NCBI GenBank assembly: GCA_965650335.1
Contig: CBFGOI010000028.1
Location: 1-42,688, forward strand
Length of the DNA stretch: 42,688 nt
Origin: Paradesertivirga sp965650335
GTDB taxonomy: Bacteria; Bacteroidota; Bacteroidia; Sphingobacteriales; Sphingobacteriaceae
Direction: 5' to 3'
Below the pieces are notes generated by a model, which saw only the letters and a list, made by a program, of their open reading frames with translations, did not search any database and was not told where the DNA came from. This document shows positions 6,776 through 14,739 of this stretch, in pieces. How positions within the stretch are numbered: the stretch's first letter is position 1; each line of letters opens with the position of its first letter. Made by a program: the position numbers and the translations under genes.

Positions 6776-9271
6776 CCCCACCATAAAAACAGCATTGCTA
6801 AACAACAGCTTTCCGGTTTCCCAAAAACCTCTAAAAAGAGGATCAACTGTCAGGTAGACTACAGATCCATCACCCATTTCCTGAACGCCCAACAACATCC
6901 CATCTTCTAAAGTTCTTTTTGTTTTGCTGCCTACAAATCCCGTTACGTAATTATTCTTTCCTAAAACACCGACATTCCATCCTCCTTCAAGGTAATTATA
7001 TATCTTATTATCCATTTTCAAGGTGTAATAATAATTTGAAAAACCAAAGCCAAGTGGATGTGTATTATCTATATTTACCCTGTAAATAGCGCCCGGAACG
7101 CTGTTTTGCAAACTTTCCCGACCTCTGTTTTCATATTTCTTTACATTCGAATATGGTTTTTTTGCCTTTTCAGTTTTGGCATACTCTTTCGCAGACAAAG
7201 AAAACCCTTTTTTACCCGCCAATTGGTCCACGGCTCCTTCTAAAGCAATAAGCTTTCCGCCGTTTTGCACCCAATTTTGAATTTTGTCGCTAAAAATATC
7301 TTCATAATTTCCATCCGGATAGATCAACACATTAAATTCAGATAAACTGATATTCTTAATATCCTGTGCCCGTAGCACAGATAGTGGATAATGAATTTGC
7401 TGTTCAAAAAAGTGCCATATCTCCCCAAAGGCAAGAGATGAAGTCTCTTCTCCTCCGACTAGCGCAACTCTGGGCTTTTTAATAAATCGAATTTTATCAG
7501 AGCCCAAATCTGCGCCCTTTTCCATAAATCCTGAACTTAAAGGCTGTACATCGATTCCCGCACGCTGAGCTATTGCGTAAATGGTGCTTTCAAAATTCTC
7601 AGCCAGCTTTTCGTTATTGGTTCGTGTGATAACTAAGGATCCAACATTAAAATGCTTCCCTGCAATTTCGAGAGGAACCTCGGAAAATCGAACCTTAATA
7701 TTGCGCTTCAATAATTCTGATAAAAACTTTACTTCGGCAACAGAACCCCAATTCGCCACAAAGGCAACAGGCTTTTGCGAAACCGAATTTAAGCTAACTG
7801 GTACGGGCAGGTGTGCAAACGCGGGTTTTATTCTCTCCTTACTCGCATAGGCTCCGAGTCCATAAGCGTAAGGCACCGCCCAAGCCGTAATATCGTACGT
7901 CGCAGAATCAGAAATAAAAGTCTTAGGTTCAAAGAGTACTTTAACTAAAACTGATTTAGATTGGTAAGCGCTTATTACCAGATCCGATTTCTCAATTTTA
8001 AAGCTCTCGGTTTTTCCATTTAAATAATTAAACCCCCGGGAGCCTTCTTTGGAGGAACCAAATCCATATTCAATTCCGTTTGCTTTTAACAGGACTTCCA
8101 AATTTTTGAACTGGCCTTCATTCCCGGCTTTTATTACATAGGTTTTATATGGCCCCGAAGGGTTGGATTTACTATTGACAAAATACTTTCGAAACTCTGA
8201 CACTACTTTATCTGCATATTTAGATGCAATTTCAATGGTTGACAAGCCAGCGGTATTATGATGATGAATCCTGTCTTTTAAAGTTAAGGTATCGCCTACA
8301 TTGGTTAAAACCGACAAGCCGGCTCTGCCAGAACCACCCTGTTCATACGTCATGCCTATTGCCCCACTGTAAGTAGGATAGGTATCGCCATAGGATGGAT
8401 ACAGCAAATCAAAACGTTCTTTAGTAAAGTATAGCCACCCCTTCTCATCAAAATAGCGGGCATTATTCTTTCCAATTATAGTTTGAAATTCCCTTTGCCA
8501 TTGAGTAATGGCTTCATGAAATGGTTCTGCAGCAGGGGCAAAGTAATATGGCTCGTTGAAGCCCTGTTCGTGAAAATCGACGTGAATCTGGGGAAGCCAT
8601 TGATTATATAAGGCTATCCGCTGCTGAGTTTCTAATTGAGTTTGCCATGCCCAATCGCGGTTCAGATCAAAGTAGTAATGGTTTGAACGCCCGCCAGGCC
8701 AGGGCTCCACATGTTCGCGGGTGAAAGGAGAAGGGTCGGCAAGGGTATTGCCCACCGAAGTATAAAAATTCACATACCGTTCTCTTCCGTCAGGGTTTAT
8801 ACAAGGATCAATTACAACGAGGGTATTTTCCAGCCATGGTTTGGTACGGATGTTTTCCGGATCAACTAAGTCAAAAATAGTTTGCATAGAGGTTTCTGTC
8901 GAAACAGATTCGTTTCCGTGAACATTATAGCTTAGCCAAACGATTACCGGCTGACTGGCTGTAGCCTGCCCGGGTTTTATCCCGCTAAGGCGGAGATTAT
9001 TGTTCCTTATCTGTTCAAGATTATTGATATTATTAGCTGAAGATACAAATGCAACAAATAAAGGTCGGCCCTCATACGTTTTGCCATATTCCTGAAGCTT
9101 TACACTACCTGACACTGAAGCGACGTATTTGAAATAATCGATCACCCGATGGTGAGGTGTAAATTTTTCGCCCAATGTATATCCGAGAAAACTGGATGGC
9201 GATTGAATTTGTTGGGCTATCAGCAGTTTTACCAAAAAAAGGAAGCAAAAAACTAAGAAGTGTTTCTTCAT
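6770..9271 (-). CDS. Secreted M14-family zinc carboxypeptidase
   Basis: An 833-residue protein with a signal peptide (MKKHFLVFCFLFLVKLLIAQ). The N-terminal half is an M14 peptidase domain: NVHGNES supplies zinc ligands H118 and E121, INPDGRER (about 158-165) is the usual substrate-binding stretch, DFHEQG carries the probable third ligand H234, and MTYEQGGSG supplies the probable catalytic Glu310. The remaining 500 residues are a long C-terminal extension seen in Bacteroidota M14 proteins. About 595-700 (PRVALVGGEE, then NVLIYPDGNYEDIFS) resembles a GATase-like Rossmann fold. It presumably acts in the periplasm or outside the cell on peptides or peptidoglycan fragments; the substrate cannot be told. 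It stands alone and diverges from murF. Confidence 0.9.
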   Translation of the reverse strand: MKKHFLVFCFLFLVKLLIAQQIQSPSSFLGYTLGEKFTPHHRVIDYFKYVASVSGSVKLQEYGKTYEGRPLFVAFVSSANNINNLEQIRNNNLRLSGIKPGQATASQPVIVWLSYNVHGNESVSTETSMQTIFDLVDPENIRTKPWLENTLVVIDPCINPDGRERYVNFYTSVGNTLADPSPFTREHVEPWPGGRSNHYYFDLNRDWAWQTQLETQQRIALYNQWLPQIHVDFHEQGFNEPYYFAPAAEPFHEAITQWQREFQTIIGKNNARYFDEKGWLYFTKERFDLLYPSYGDTYPTYSGAIGMTYEQGGSGRAGLSVLTNVGDTLTLKDRIHHHNTAGLSTIEIASKYADKVVSEFRKYFVNSKSNPSGPYKTYVIKAGNEGQFKNLEVLLKANGIEYGFGSSKEGSRGFNYLNGKTESFKIEKSDLVISAYQSKSVLVKVLFEPKTFISDSATYDITAWAVPYAYGLGAYASKERIKPAFAHLPVPVSLNSVSQKPVAFVANWGSVAEVKFLSELLKRNIKVRFSEVPLEIAGKHFNVGSLVITRTNNEKLAENFESTIYAIAQRAGIDVQPLSSGFMEKGADLGSDKIRFIKKPRVALVGGEETSSLAFGEIWHFFEQQIHYPLSVLRAQDIKNISLSEFNVLIYPDGNYEDIFSDKIQNWVQNGGKLIALEGAVDQLAGKKGFSLSAKEYAKTEKAKKPYSNVKKYENRGRESLQNSVPGAIYRVNIDNTHPLGFGFSNYYYTLKMDNKIYNYLEGGWNVGVLGKNNYVTGFVGSKTKRTLEDGMLLGVQEMGDGSVVYLTVDPLFRGFWETGKLLFSNAVFMVGN

Positions 9272-9363
9272 TTTACTAATCTAATGCTTATTCAGGATTA
9301 TTAAAAGACGTACTTTGCTAACAATTCTGTACAATTTGATATTATTGCAAAAAAGCCTTTTTT

Positions 9364-10653
9364 ATGCGCGTTGAAGATTTATATAGCATTTTCCTAAAAC
9401 ATCCGACAATATGTACAGACACCCGGAAGATCAACCGAGGCTGTTTATTTTTTGCGTTAAAGGGTGGTAATTTCGATGGAAACACTTTTGCAGAACAAGC
9501 ATTAGATGCTGGTGCGGCCTTTGCTATCATAGATAACCCTGCATTTAAAACATCTGAAAATACAATCCTCGTAGAGGATGTATTAAGCAGCTTACAACAG
9601 CTGGCTAATTTTCATCGCAGGCAATTGAAAATACCCTTTATCGGAATTACAGGCACCAATGGCAAAACCACAACAAAAGAGCTGATCAAATCGGTGCTGT
9701 CGGTAAAATATAAAACATACGCCACTCTGGGGAATTTAAACAACCATATCGGTGTCCCTCTTACCATTTTGGCTATTGATAAAAGCATTGAAATGGCAAT
9801 TATCGAAATGGGGGCAAATCATCAAAAAGAAATCGCGGCCTTGTGTAAAATAGCCGAGCCTAACTTTGGATTAATAACCAACGTAGGGAAGGGACACCTG
9901 GAAGGCTTTGGCGGTTTTGAAGGCGTTAAAAAAGGCAAGGGTGAATTATATGATTTCTTGAAAGAAAATGGAGGATTAATATTTGCCAATCAAGGCAATA
10001 CTTATTTACAGAAGATGCTGGCCGACCGGAACATCCAACATGTCTCCTATTATAATTCAAGCACTGGTTTACGGGGCGAACTTGTAGAGAATGATCCATT
10101 TTTAGTAATCGACTGGATTATAGGAAACCAAAGACACCGCGTTCAAACCAATTTAACCGGACCATATAATCTCGAAAATATTTTAGCGGCAATTGCAGTA
10201 GGGAAGCACTTTAACTTAACCGACGAGCAGATTAATGAAGGAATCAGCTTGTATATTCCTGCTAATAACCGATCGCAAATAACCAAAACAGAAAAAAATA
10301 CCCTTATCTGTGATTATTACAATGCTAACCCCAGCAGTATGGTTGCAGCATTGGATAACTTTTCTGCTTTTGATGCCGAAAACAAAATATTGATCCTTGG
10401 AGATATGTTCGAATTAGGGGAAGAATCGCTGGCAGAACATAAGCAAATTGTTGAGAAGGCAAGGAGCATTCATTCTCACGGACAGATTTTTATTGGCGAG
10501 GGTTTTTTCGCGAATAAAACGGATGGCTCAAATTTTTTCAGAACAACGACAGAAGCAGTCGAATACATTAAAACTCATCCCATTCAACATGCTACAATAC
10601 TAATAAAAGGTTCGAGAGGGATGAAATTAGAACAACTTTTGGAAGTTTTGTAA
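9364..10653 (+). CDS. murF: UDP-N-acetylmuramoyl-tripeptide--D-alanyl-D-alanine ligase
   Basis: MurF adds D-Ala-D-Ala to the UDP-MurNAc-tripeptide in the cytoplasm, the last soluble peptidoglycan-precursor step. The 429 residues show the Mur ligase order: an N-terminal UDP-binding domain with CTDTRKINRGCLFFALKG (about 17-34), the ATP site GTNGKTTTKE (97-106), the central-domain stretch IIEMGANHQKEI (about 145-156), LTGPYNLENILAA in the middle, and a C-terminal domain with YNANPSSM and LILGDMFELGEES. This last pattern separates MurF from MurC/D/E. It is slightly shorter than E. coli MurF (452). It is isolated here rather than in a dcw cluster. A terminator-like hairpin follows its stop. Confidence 0.96.
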   Translation: MRVEDLYSIFLKHPTICTDTRKINRGCLFFALKGGNFDGNTFAEQALDAGAAFAIIDNPAFKTSENTILVEDVLSSLQQLANFHRRQLKIPFIGITGTNGKTTTKELIKSVLSVKYKTYATLGNLNNHIGVPLTILAIDKSIEMAIIEMGANHQKEIAALCKIAEPNFGLITNVGKGHLEGFGGFEGVKKGKGELYDFLKENGGLIFANQGNTYLQKMLADRNIQHVSYYNSSTGLRGELVENDPFLVIDWIIGNQRHRVQTNLTGPYNLENILAAIAVGKHFNLTDEQINEGISLYIPANNRSQITKTEKNTLICDYYNANPSSMVAALDNFSAFDAENKILILGDMFELGEESLAEHKQIVEKARSIHSHGQIFIGEGFFANKTDGSNFFRTTTEAVEYIKTHPIQHATILIKGSRGMKLEQLLEVL

Positions 10654-10690
10654 GCAAAAAAAGCGGCCCCCACAAAGAAGGCCGCCTTAA
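10654..10690 (-). terminator. Intrinsic terminator for the minus-strand barrel gene
   Basis: GCGGCC (10663-10668) and GGCCGC (10680-10685) form a G/C-rich stem. Read on the minus strand it is followed by seven T (plus-strand A-run 10656-10662), a classic intrinsic terminator for the gene ending at 10705. It may also stop murF transcripts, but the plus-strand side lacks a T-run. Confidence 0.8.
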
Positions 10691-10704
10691 CTACCCAAAA
10701 GATT

Positions 10705-11379
10705 TTAGAACGTAAATCCTACAGTAACAGAGAAAACTCTGTTTTTACCTTTATAATCGTAATCGCTTGACTCCGGAAGAATATTATTTAATCCAAGTCC
10801 ATAATTTAAGCCAACATTTAAGCCATTCGACAACTGATAACCCCCTAATAAATTTATTCCGAAATCACCCCTTCTCAGATCATCCTCATCGGGATTATTG
10901 CCGAATTGCAGGTCTTCCTCCCCTTTATCAACTTCGCCATCCATGTTTTCTTCCCATTTTTCTTTACCTGATAAAGCAAAAGCTGCATACGGACCCGCAC
11001 CGAAATAGATCCCTCCGATCTTGTATACTGCATTTACAGGAACTTCTAAATACATAATATTGGTTTGATCTTTAGAAGAATATCCTGTTTCACTAAACTC
11101 CGATTTTGAACCTTTTCCTGATAAGGTTAATCCCGGCTGAACAGAAAAAGACGTTCCAACAGGTATATCAACCAATCCCCCGATCATAAAAGAAGTCTGT
11201 GATTTTAATGCGTCTTTCTCTTCCGAGTCTACATCGTTTCCGGATAAAGAAACTGTTGCGAAATTGATCCCAGCCTTAATTCCATACTTAATTCCGGATG
11301 AAGTTGTACGGGAAGTAGTTTGCGCGATAGCGGAACCTGTTAACAAGCATGCGATAACTACTGAGTAAATTTTTTTCAT
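10705..11379 (-). CDS. Outer-membrane beta-barrel protein (PorT-like family)
   Basis: A 224-residue protein with a signal peptide (MKKIYSVVIACLLTGSAIAQ), then GIKYGIKAGINFATVSLSG, the usual opening strand of the Bacteroidota OMP_b-brl_2/PorT-like barrels. It continues with alternating strands (VDIPVGTSFSVQPGLTLSG, LEVPVNAVYKIGGIYFGAG, GINLLGGYQLSNGLNVGLN) and ends in aromatic VFSVTVGFTF, a typical BamA-recognised C-terminus. It has an acidic loop (EENMDGEVDKGEEDLQ). Ligand and function are unknown. It is transcribed away from another barrel gene, and the 165 bp between them contain a striking dyad array. Confidence 0.85.
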   Translation of the reverse strand: MKKIYSVVIACLLTGSAIAQTTSRTTSSGIKYGIKAGINFATVSLSGNDVDSEEKDALKSQTSFMIGGLVDIPVGTSFSVQPGLTLSGKGSKSEFSETGYSSKDQTNIMYLEVPVNAVYKIGGIYFGAGPYAAFALSGKEKWEENMDGEVDKGEEDLQFGNNPDEDDLRRGDFGINLLGGYQLSNGLNVGLNYGLGLNNILPESSDYDYKGKNRVFSVTVGFTF

Positions 11380-11427
11380 ATTGTTTAGTGTTTTTTCACA
11401 AAAAAAAAAATATTGTCTCCTAATTAC

Positions 11428-11485
11428 AATACCCAGTTTTAGGTATTTTAAAATACCTAAAACAAAATACCCTTTTCTTGGTATT
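11428..11485. promoter_or_regulatory. Operator-like array of AATACC/GGTATT half-sites with a 26-bp palindrome
   Basis: The divergent intergenic region holds five half-sites: AATACC at 11428, GGTATT at 11442, AATACC at 11452, AATACC at 11466 and GGTATT at 11480. Two pairs have the form AATACC-N8-GGTATT. The middle pair is the core of a perfect 26-bp palindrome at 11437-11462 whose arms read TTTTAGGTATTTT. Half-site starts are 14, 10, 14 and 14 bp apart. The arrangement suggests cooperative binding of a dimeric regulator controlling both barrel genes. A hairpin role in RNA is the alternative. Confidence 0.6.
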
Positions 11486-11544
11486 GCACAATTGCTTCAT
11501 TACAAGTATCTTCATGCTTTAATTTTAAATTAAACCCAAAACGT

Positions 11545-12300
11545 ATGAAAAAACTCTTTACTAAATCTTTATTTATCGCAATTCTTGTAGCGCTGGTAGC
11601 AAGTGCAAGCGCTCAAACAGACAGCGTAAAAGTTAAAGGAATGGGTAAAAATCTTTTTAAGGTGAGCCTTACCTCTCTTGCATTAAATACCTATTCTTTT
11701 TCATACGAAAGGAAAATCGGGAACAAGATCTCTTTAGGCTTGGGATACAGAGTAATGCCTGAGGGAGAATTACCATTAAAAAGCAATTTTGAAAGCATAA
11801 TTGATGATCCTGAAACTTTTAAACATGTTGATAATTTGATTACTGGAAACACTGCAATTACACCTGAAATAAAATTCTATTTTGGAAAAGGTGTTTTCAG
11901 AGGATTTTATATTTCTCCATTTGCTCGTATTGCAAAGTATACTGCCAGCCTCTCTGATTTCGAATTCGATGTAAATGGAACTTCATCAACCATTCCGTTA
12001 AATGGAGAGTTAAAAACTCTTACCGGCGGACTTCTTTTTGGAGCGCAGTGGAAATTAAGTAATCTTATCTATTTAGATTGGTCAATCCTTGGTCCTCAAT
12101 ACGGAAAGTCAGAAGGATTTTTAAAAGGTACTAAAACCCTCTCCCCCGATGAGCAAAACGCACTCAGAGAAGAGTTAGAAGGTCTGGAAATCCCCTTCGT
12201 TGACAGCAAGACTGTTGTAGATGCTCAGGGAGCCAGGTTAGACTTCACCGGCCCTTGGGCTGGGATTAGAGCATCAATCGGCTTAGGCTTCAGGTTTTAA
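11545..12300 (+). CDS. Outer-membrane beta-barrel protein, DUF3575-like
   Basis: A 251-residue protein with a signal peptide (MKKLFTKSLFIAILVALVASASA, cleavage near AQT). The mature part opens with NLFKVSLTSLALNTYSFSYE and LSLGYR-like strands, has YFGKGVFRGFYISPFARI in the middle, and ends GIRASIGLGFRF. This is the pattern of small Bacteroidota barrels assigned to DUF3575 or related families. It shares its upstream region with the divergent barrel gene at 10705-11379 and is followed by a strong intrinsic terminator, so it is monocistronic. Function is unknown; a stress- or envelope-responsive surface protein is possible but not shown. Confidence 0.8.
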   Translation: MKKLFTKSLFIAILVALVASASAQTDSVKVKGMGKNLFKVSLTSLALNTYSFSYERKIGNKISLGLGYRVMPEGELPLKSNFESIIDDPETFKHVDNLITGNTAITPEIKFYFGKGVFRGFYISPFARIAKYTASLSDFEFDVNGTSSTIPLNGELKTLTGGLLFGAQWKLSNLIYLDWSILGPQYGKSEGFLKGTKTLSPDEQNALREELEGLEIPFVDSKTVVDAQGARLDFTGPWAGIRASIGLGFRF

Positions 12301-12322
12301 AAACTTTCAAACCCTCACATAC

Positions 12323-12353
12323 AAAAAATGGTCAGCTTGTCTGACCATTTTTT
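12323..12353 (+). terminator. Intrinsic terminator after the DUF3575-like gene
   Basis: AAAAAATGGTCAG (12323-12335) pairs perfectly with CTGACCATTTTTT (12341-12353) across a five-base loop. The A and T runs make it usable on both strands, but only the plus-strand gene ends here. Confidence 0.88.
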
Positions 12354-12768
12354 GTTTAAAACGAATTTCAGAGAATTTTCGGGCACACCTTTTTGTTACC
12401 TACATAATCCCATCACGTAAAATTAAACAGCTGAAAACATTAGCAGCCTTTTTAAGTTATATAGATACATTTAATCGTATGAAAAATAACTTTACAAAAA
12501 AGATTTTTACGGAACACCTTCGAACGCGTTTTATCAAATAGCGTGTAGGAAAATGGTTAATGAATGGAAGAACCTTTAAAGGTGTATTTCTCATATTTTT
12601 ATATTTTCCATCCACATTAACCGGCACCAAATCAAAGATTATCGTCAGCAATTACGAAGTCGTACAAACACGTCATTGAATTGCTATGCGATATCCTCTG
12701 TAGGAATAAAATAAAGGGATTTTTCAGTGATGTAATTAACATTTTATTAATTATTAAAGCTTTAACAA
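12354..12768. other. 415-bp intergenic stretch with no recognised gene
   Basis: No supported coding region was found. An ATG at 12479 opens only 20 codons before a stop, then the same frame runs about 45 more codons without resemblance to anything I know. The right end (ATTATTAAAGCTTTAACAA before 12769) presumably holds the promoter and leader of the lipoprotein gene, but no consensus -7 box is clear. Confidence 0.5.
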
Positions 12769-13197
12769 ATGAAAAAATTTAAACTTTTACTTCTTTTAAT
12801 CGCAGCGGGATCAATAGGATTAACAAGCTGCAAAAAAAATAATGAACCAAAGCCTGACACCCAAGCGCAGACCGAGGCAAAATCAAAAATTCTAGGTAAG
12901 TGGTTTATTACAAAAGCTGTATTTACAAAAAATGGGTTAGACGCCACGCCGGCTGAATACAATGAATTTGATGATACTCAATTTTTCAATTTCAAAAGCG
13001 ATTTAACCGTTGACATCTCCTATAAAGTTAAGAGCGGAACGTTTACTTACACTTTTAGTGAAGATGGCAAAACCCTCGTTACATCAAGCCCTAATGATAC
13101 CTATACTGTAAAAACGCTTACGGATACAGAATTGATATTAGTTAAATACCATACTGGAGATCCAAAGATGACCGAGGAAATTACCTTTAGAAAGTAA
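12769..13197 (+). CDS. Lipocalin-like lipoprotein
   Basis: A 142-residue protein with a type II signal peptide: MKKFKLLLLLIAAGSIGLTS followed by Cys21 and a lysine-rich CKKNNEPKP linker. The body begins ILGKWFITKAVFTKNG and proceeds through short strands (FFNFKSDLTVDISYKVKSG, TFTYTFSEDGKTL, YTVKTLTDTELIL). This GKW...F...G...Y pattern is typical of Bacteroidota lipocalin-like domain proteins (DUF4923/lipocalin_4 type). It is anchored in the inner or outer membrane. Ligand is unknown. A strong bidirectional terminator separates it from the convergent ffh gene. Confidence 0.82.
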   Translation: MKKFKLLLLLIAAGSIGLTSCKKNNEPKPDTQAQTEAKSKILGKWFITKAVFTKNGLDATPAEYNEFDDTQFFNFKSDLTVDISYKVKSGTFTYTFSEDGKTLVTSSPNDTYTVKTLTDTELILVKYHTGDPKMTEEITFRK

Positions 13198-13211
13198 GCC
13201 TCCGAAAAAAG

Positions 13212-13246
13212 AAAAGTGCGCAAAGAAGACTGTTTGCGCACTTTTT
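13212..13246. terminator. Bidirectional intrinsic terminator between lipoprotein gene and ffh
   Basis: AAAAGTGCGCAAA (13212-13224) pairs perfectly with TTTGCGCACTTTT (13233-13245) around an eight-base loop, with a T-run on the plus strand and an A-run (T on minus) at the other side. It serves two convergent genes. Confidence 0.88.
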
Positions 13247-13266
13247 AATATAAAACTTATTTCTAT

Positions 13267-14610
13267 CTATCTTTTACCGAAGGGCATTTTCGGCATACCC
13301 TTCATCATTTTTGCCATTTGAGCTGGGTTACTGAATTGTTTCATTACCTTACGCATATCTTCAAATTGCTTTATCAATTTATTTACTTCCTGAAGCTGGT
13401 TACCTGATCCCTTTGCAATGCGCGCTCTGCGGCTCTGATTTATTGAATCCGGATTTTCGCGCTCAAAAGGGGTCATTGAACGGATAATTGCTTCGATGGG
13501 TTTAAACGCATTATCGTCAATATCCATATCCTTAACCGCTTTTCCAACACCAGGAATCATACCGACAAGATCCTTCATGTTACCCATCTTCTTGATCTGC
13601 TGAATCTGCCCAAGAAAATCATTGAAGTCGAATTTGTTCTTACGAATCTTCTTCTGAAGCTCTGCGGCCTCTTTTTCGTCAAATTGTTGCTGTGCCCGTT
13701 CAACCAAAGACACCACATCACCCATCCCCAGAATACGAGAGGCCATTCTATCCGGATAAAAAACGTCCAGAGCATCCATTTTCTCGCCAGTACCAATAAA
13801 CTTAATTGGCTTGTTTACCACCGATTTTATGGAAAGAGCTGCTCCACCACGTGTGTCTCCATCCAGTTTCGTTAAAACAACTCCAGAGAAATCTAAGCGG
13901 TCGTTAAAGACTTTTGCGGTATTTACAGCATCCTGACCCGTCATCGAATCGACCACAAAAAGGATTTCATGTGGCTTAGTGCTTGCCTTAACCGCGGCAA
14001 TTTCATTCATCATTGCTTCGTCAATAGATAAACGACCGGCGGTATCGATAATGACTACGTTATTTCCATTGCGTTTGGCTTCGGCAATTCCTTCAAGGGC
14101 AATAGCCACGGGATCTTTAGATTCAAGATTGACGTAGACCGGCACACCGATTTGAGCGCCAAGAACTTGCAACTGATCGATCGCCGCAGGCCGATAAACA
14201 TCGTCCGCAACCAAAAGTGGCTTTTTCCCTTTTTTGGTTTTTAAAAAATTGGCTAGCTTTCCACTAAATGTTGTTTTACCCGCCCCGTTTAACCCTGCTA
14301 TTAAAATAATGGTAGGATTTGCAGAAGTTTCAAGCTCAGTTGCAGAACCACCCATTAATTCGGCTAGTTCATCATTCATGATCTTGGTAAGCAACTGACC
14401 TGGAGAAACTGCTGTTAATACATTTTCACCAAGAGCCTTTTGCCTCACTTCATCGGTGAAAGCTTTTGCAGTTTTATAGTTTACGTCGGCATCCAGAAGG
14501 GCTTTTCTAATTTCCTTCATGGTTTCCGCCACGTTAATTTCGGTTATAGTGCCCTGACCTTTTAGAACTTTAAATGCTCTGTCAAGTTTATCCTGTAAGT
14601 TTTCAAACAT
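13267..14610 (-). CDS. ffh: Signal recognition particle protein Ffh (SRP54)
   Basis: Ffh binds 4.5S RNA and signal sequences of nascent proteins and delivers ribosomes to FtsY at the membrane. The 447 residues are the expected length. They contain the N domain (1-95), the G domain with G1 GLNGAGKTT (106-114), DTAGRL (189-194) and TKLDGD (247-252), and the methionine-rich M domain (about 300-447). The M domain includes MTPFERENPDSINQSRRARI and the signal-binding tail with MRKVMKQF, MAKMMKGM and PKMPFGKR. It appears monocistronic, with a terminator after its stop and a divergent DUF5916 gene 129 bp upstream. Confidence 0.97.
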   Translation of the reverse strand: MFENLQDKLDRAFKVLKGQGTITEINVAETMKEIRKALLDADVNYKTAKAFTDEVRQKALGENVLTAVSPGQLLTKIMNDELAELMGGSATELETSANPTIILIAGLNGAGKTTFSGKLANFLKTKKGKKPLLVADDVYRPAAIDQLQVLGAQIGVPVYVNLESKDPVAIALEGIAEAKRNGNNVVIIDTAGRLSIDEAMMNEIAAVKASTKPHEILFVVDSMTGQDAVNTAKVFNDRLDFSGVVLTKLDGDTRGGAALSIKSVVNKPIKFIGTGEKMDALDVFYPDRMASRILGMGDVVSLVERAQQQFDEKEAAELQKKIRKNKFDFNDFLGQIQQIKKMGNMKDLVGMIPGVGKAVKDMDIDDNAFKPIEAIIRSMTPFERENPDSINQSRRARIAKGSGNQLQEVNKLIKQFEDMRKVMKQFSNPAQMAKMMKGMPKMPFGKR

Positions 14611-14739
14611 GATTGTATCTGCTTTAAACAGCCGGCAAATTTAACGATTTTTAACCTCCTAACTAATTTATTTTATAGCATATTGCACTAAAATTCAAGG
14701 GTATCAGCGCCTGGAGTTTACCTAACACCTATTCACCTT

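Noticed and set aside
9311..9338. TTTG and ACAATTTG as a promoter for murF
   Set aside because: The spacing between the two elements is far too short and the second lacks the TAnnTTTG geometry.
12457..12651. Minus-strand frame of 64 codons in the 12.4-12.8 kb gap
   Set aside because: No family resemblance, no plausible start context and an uneven composition; treated as non-coding.
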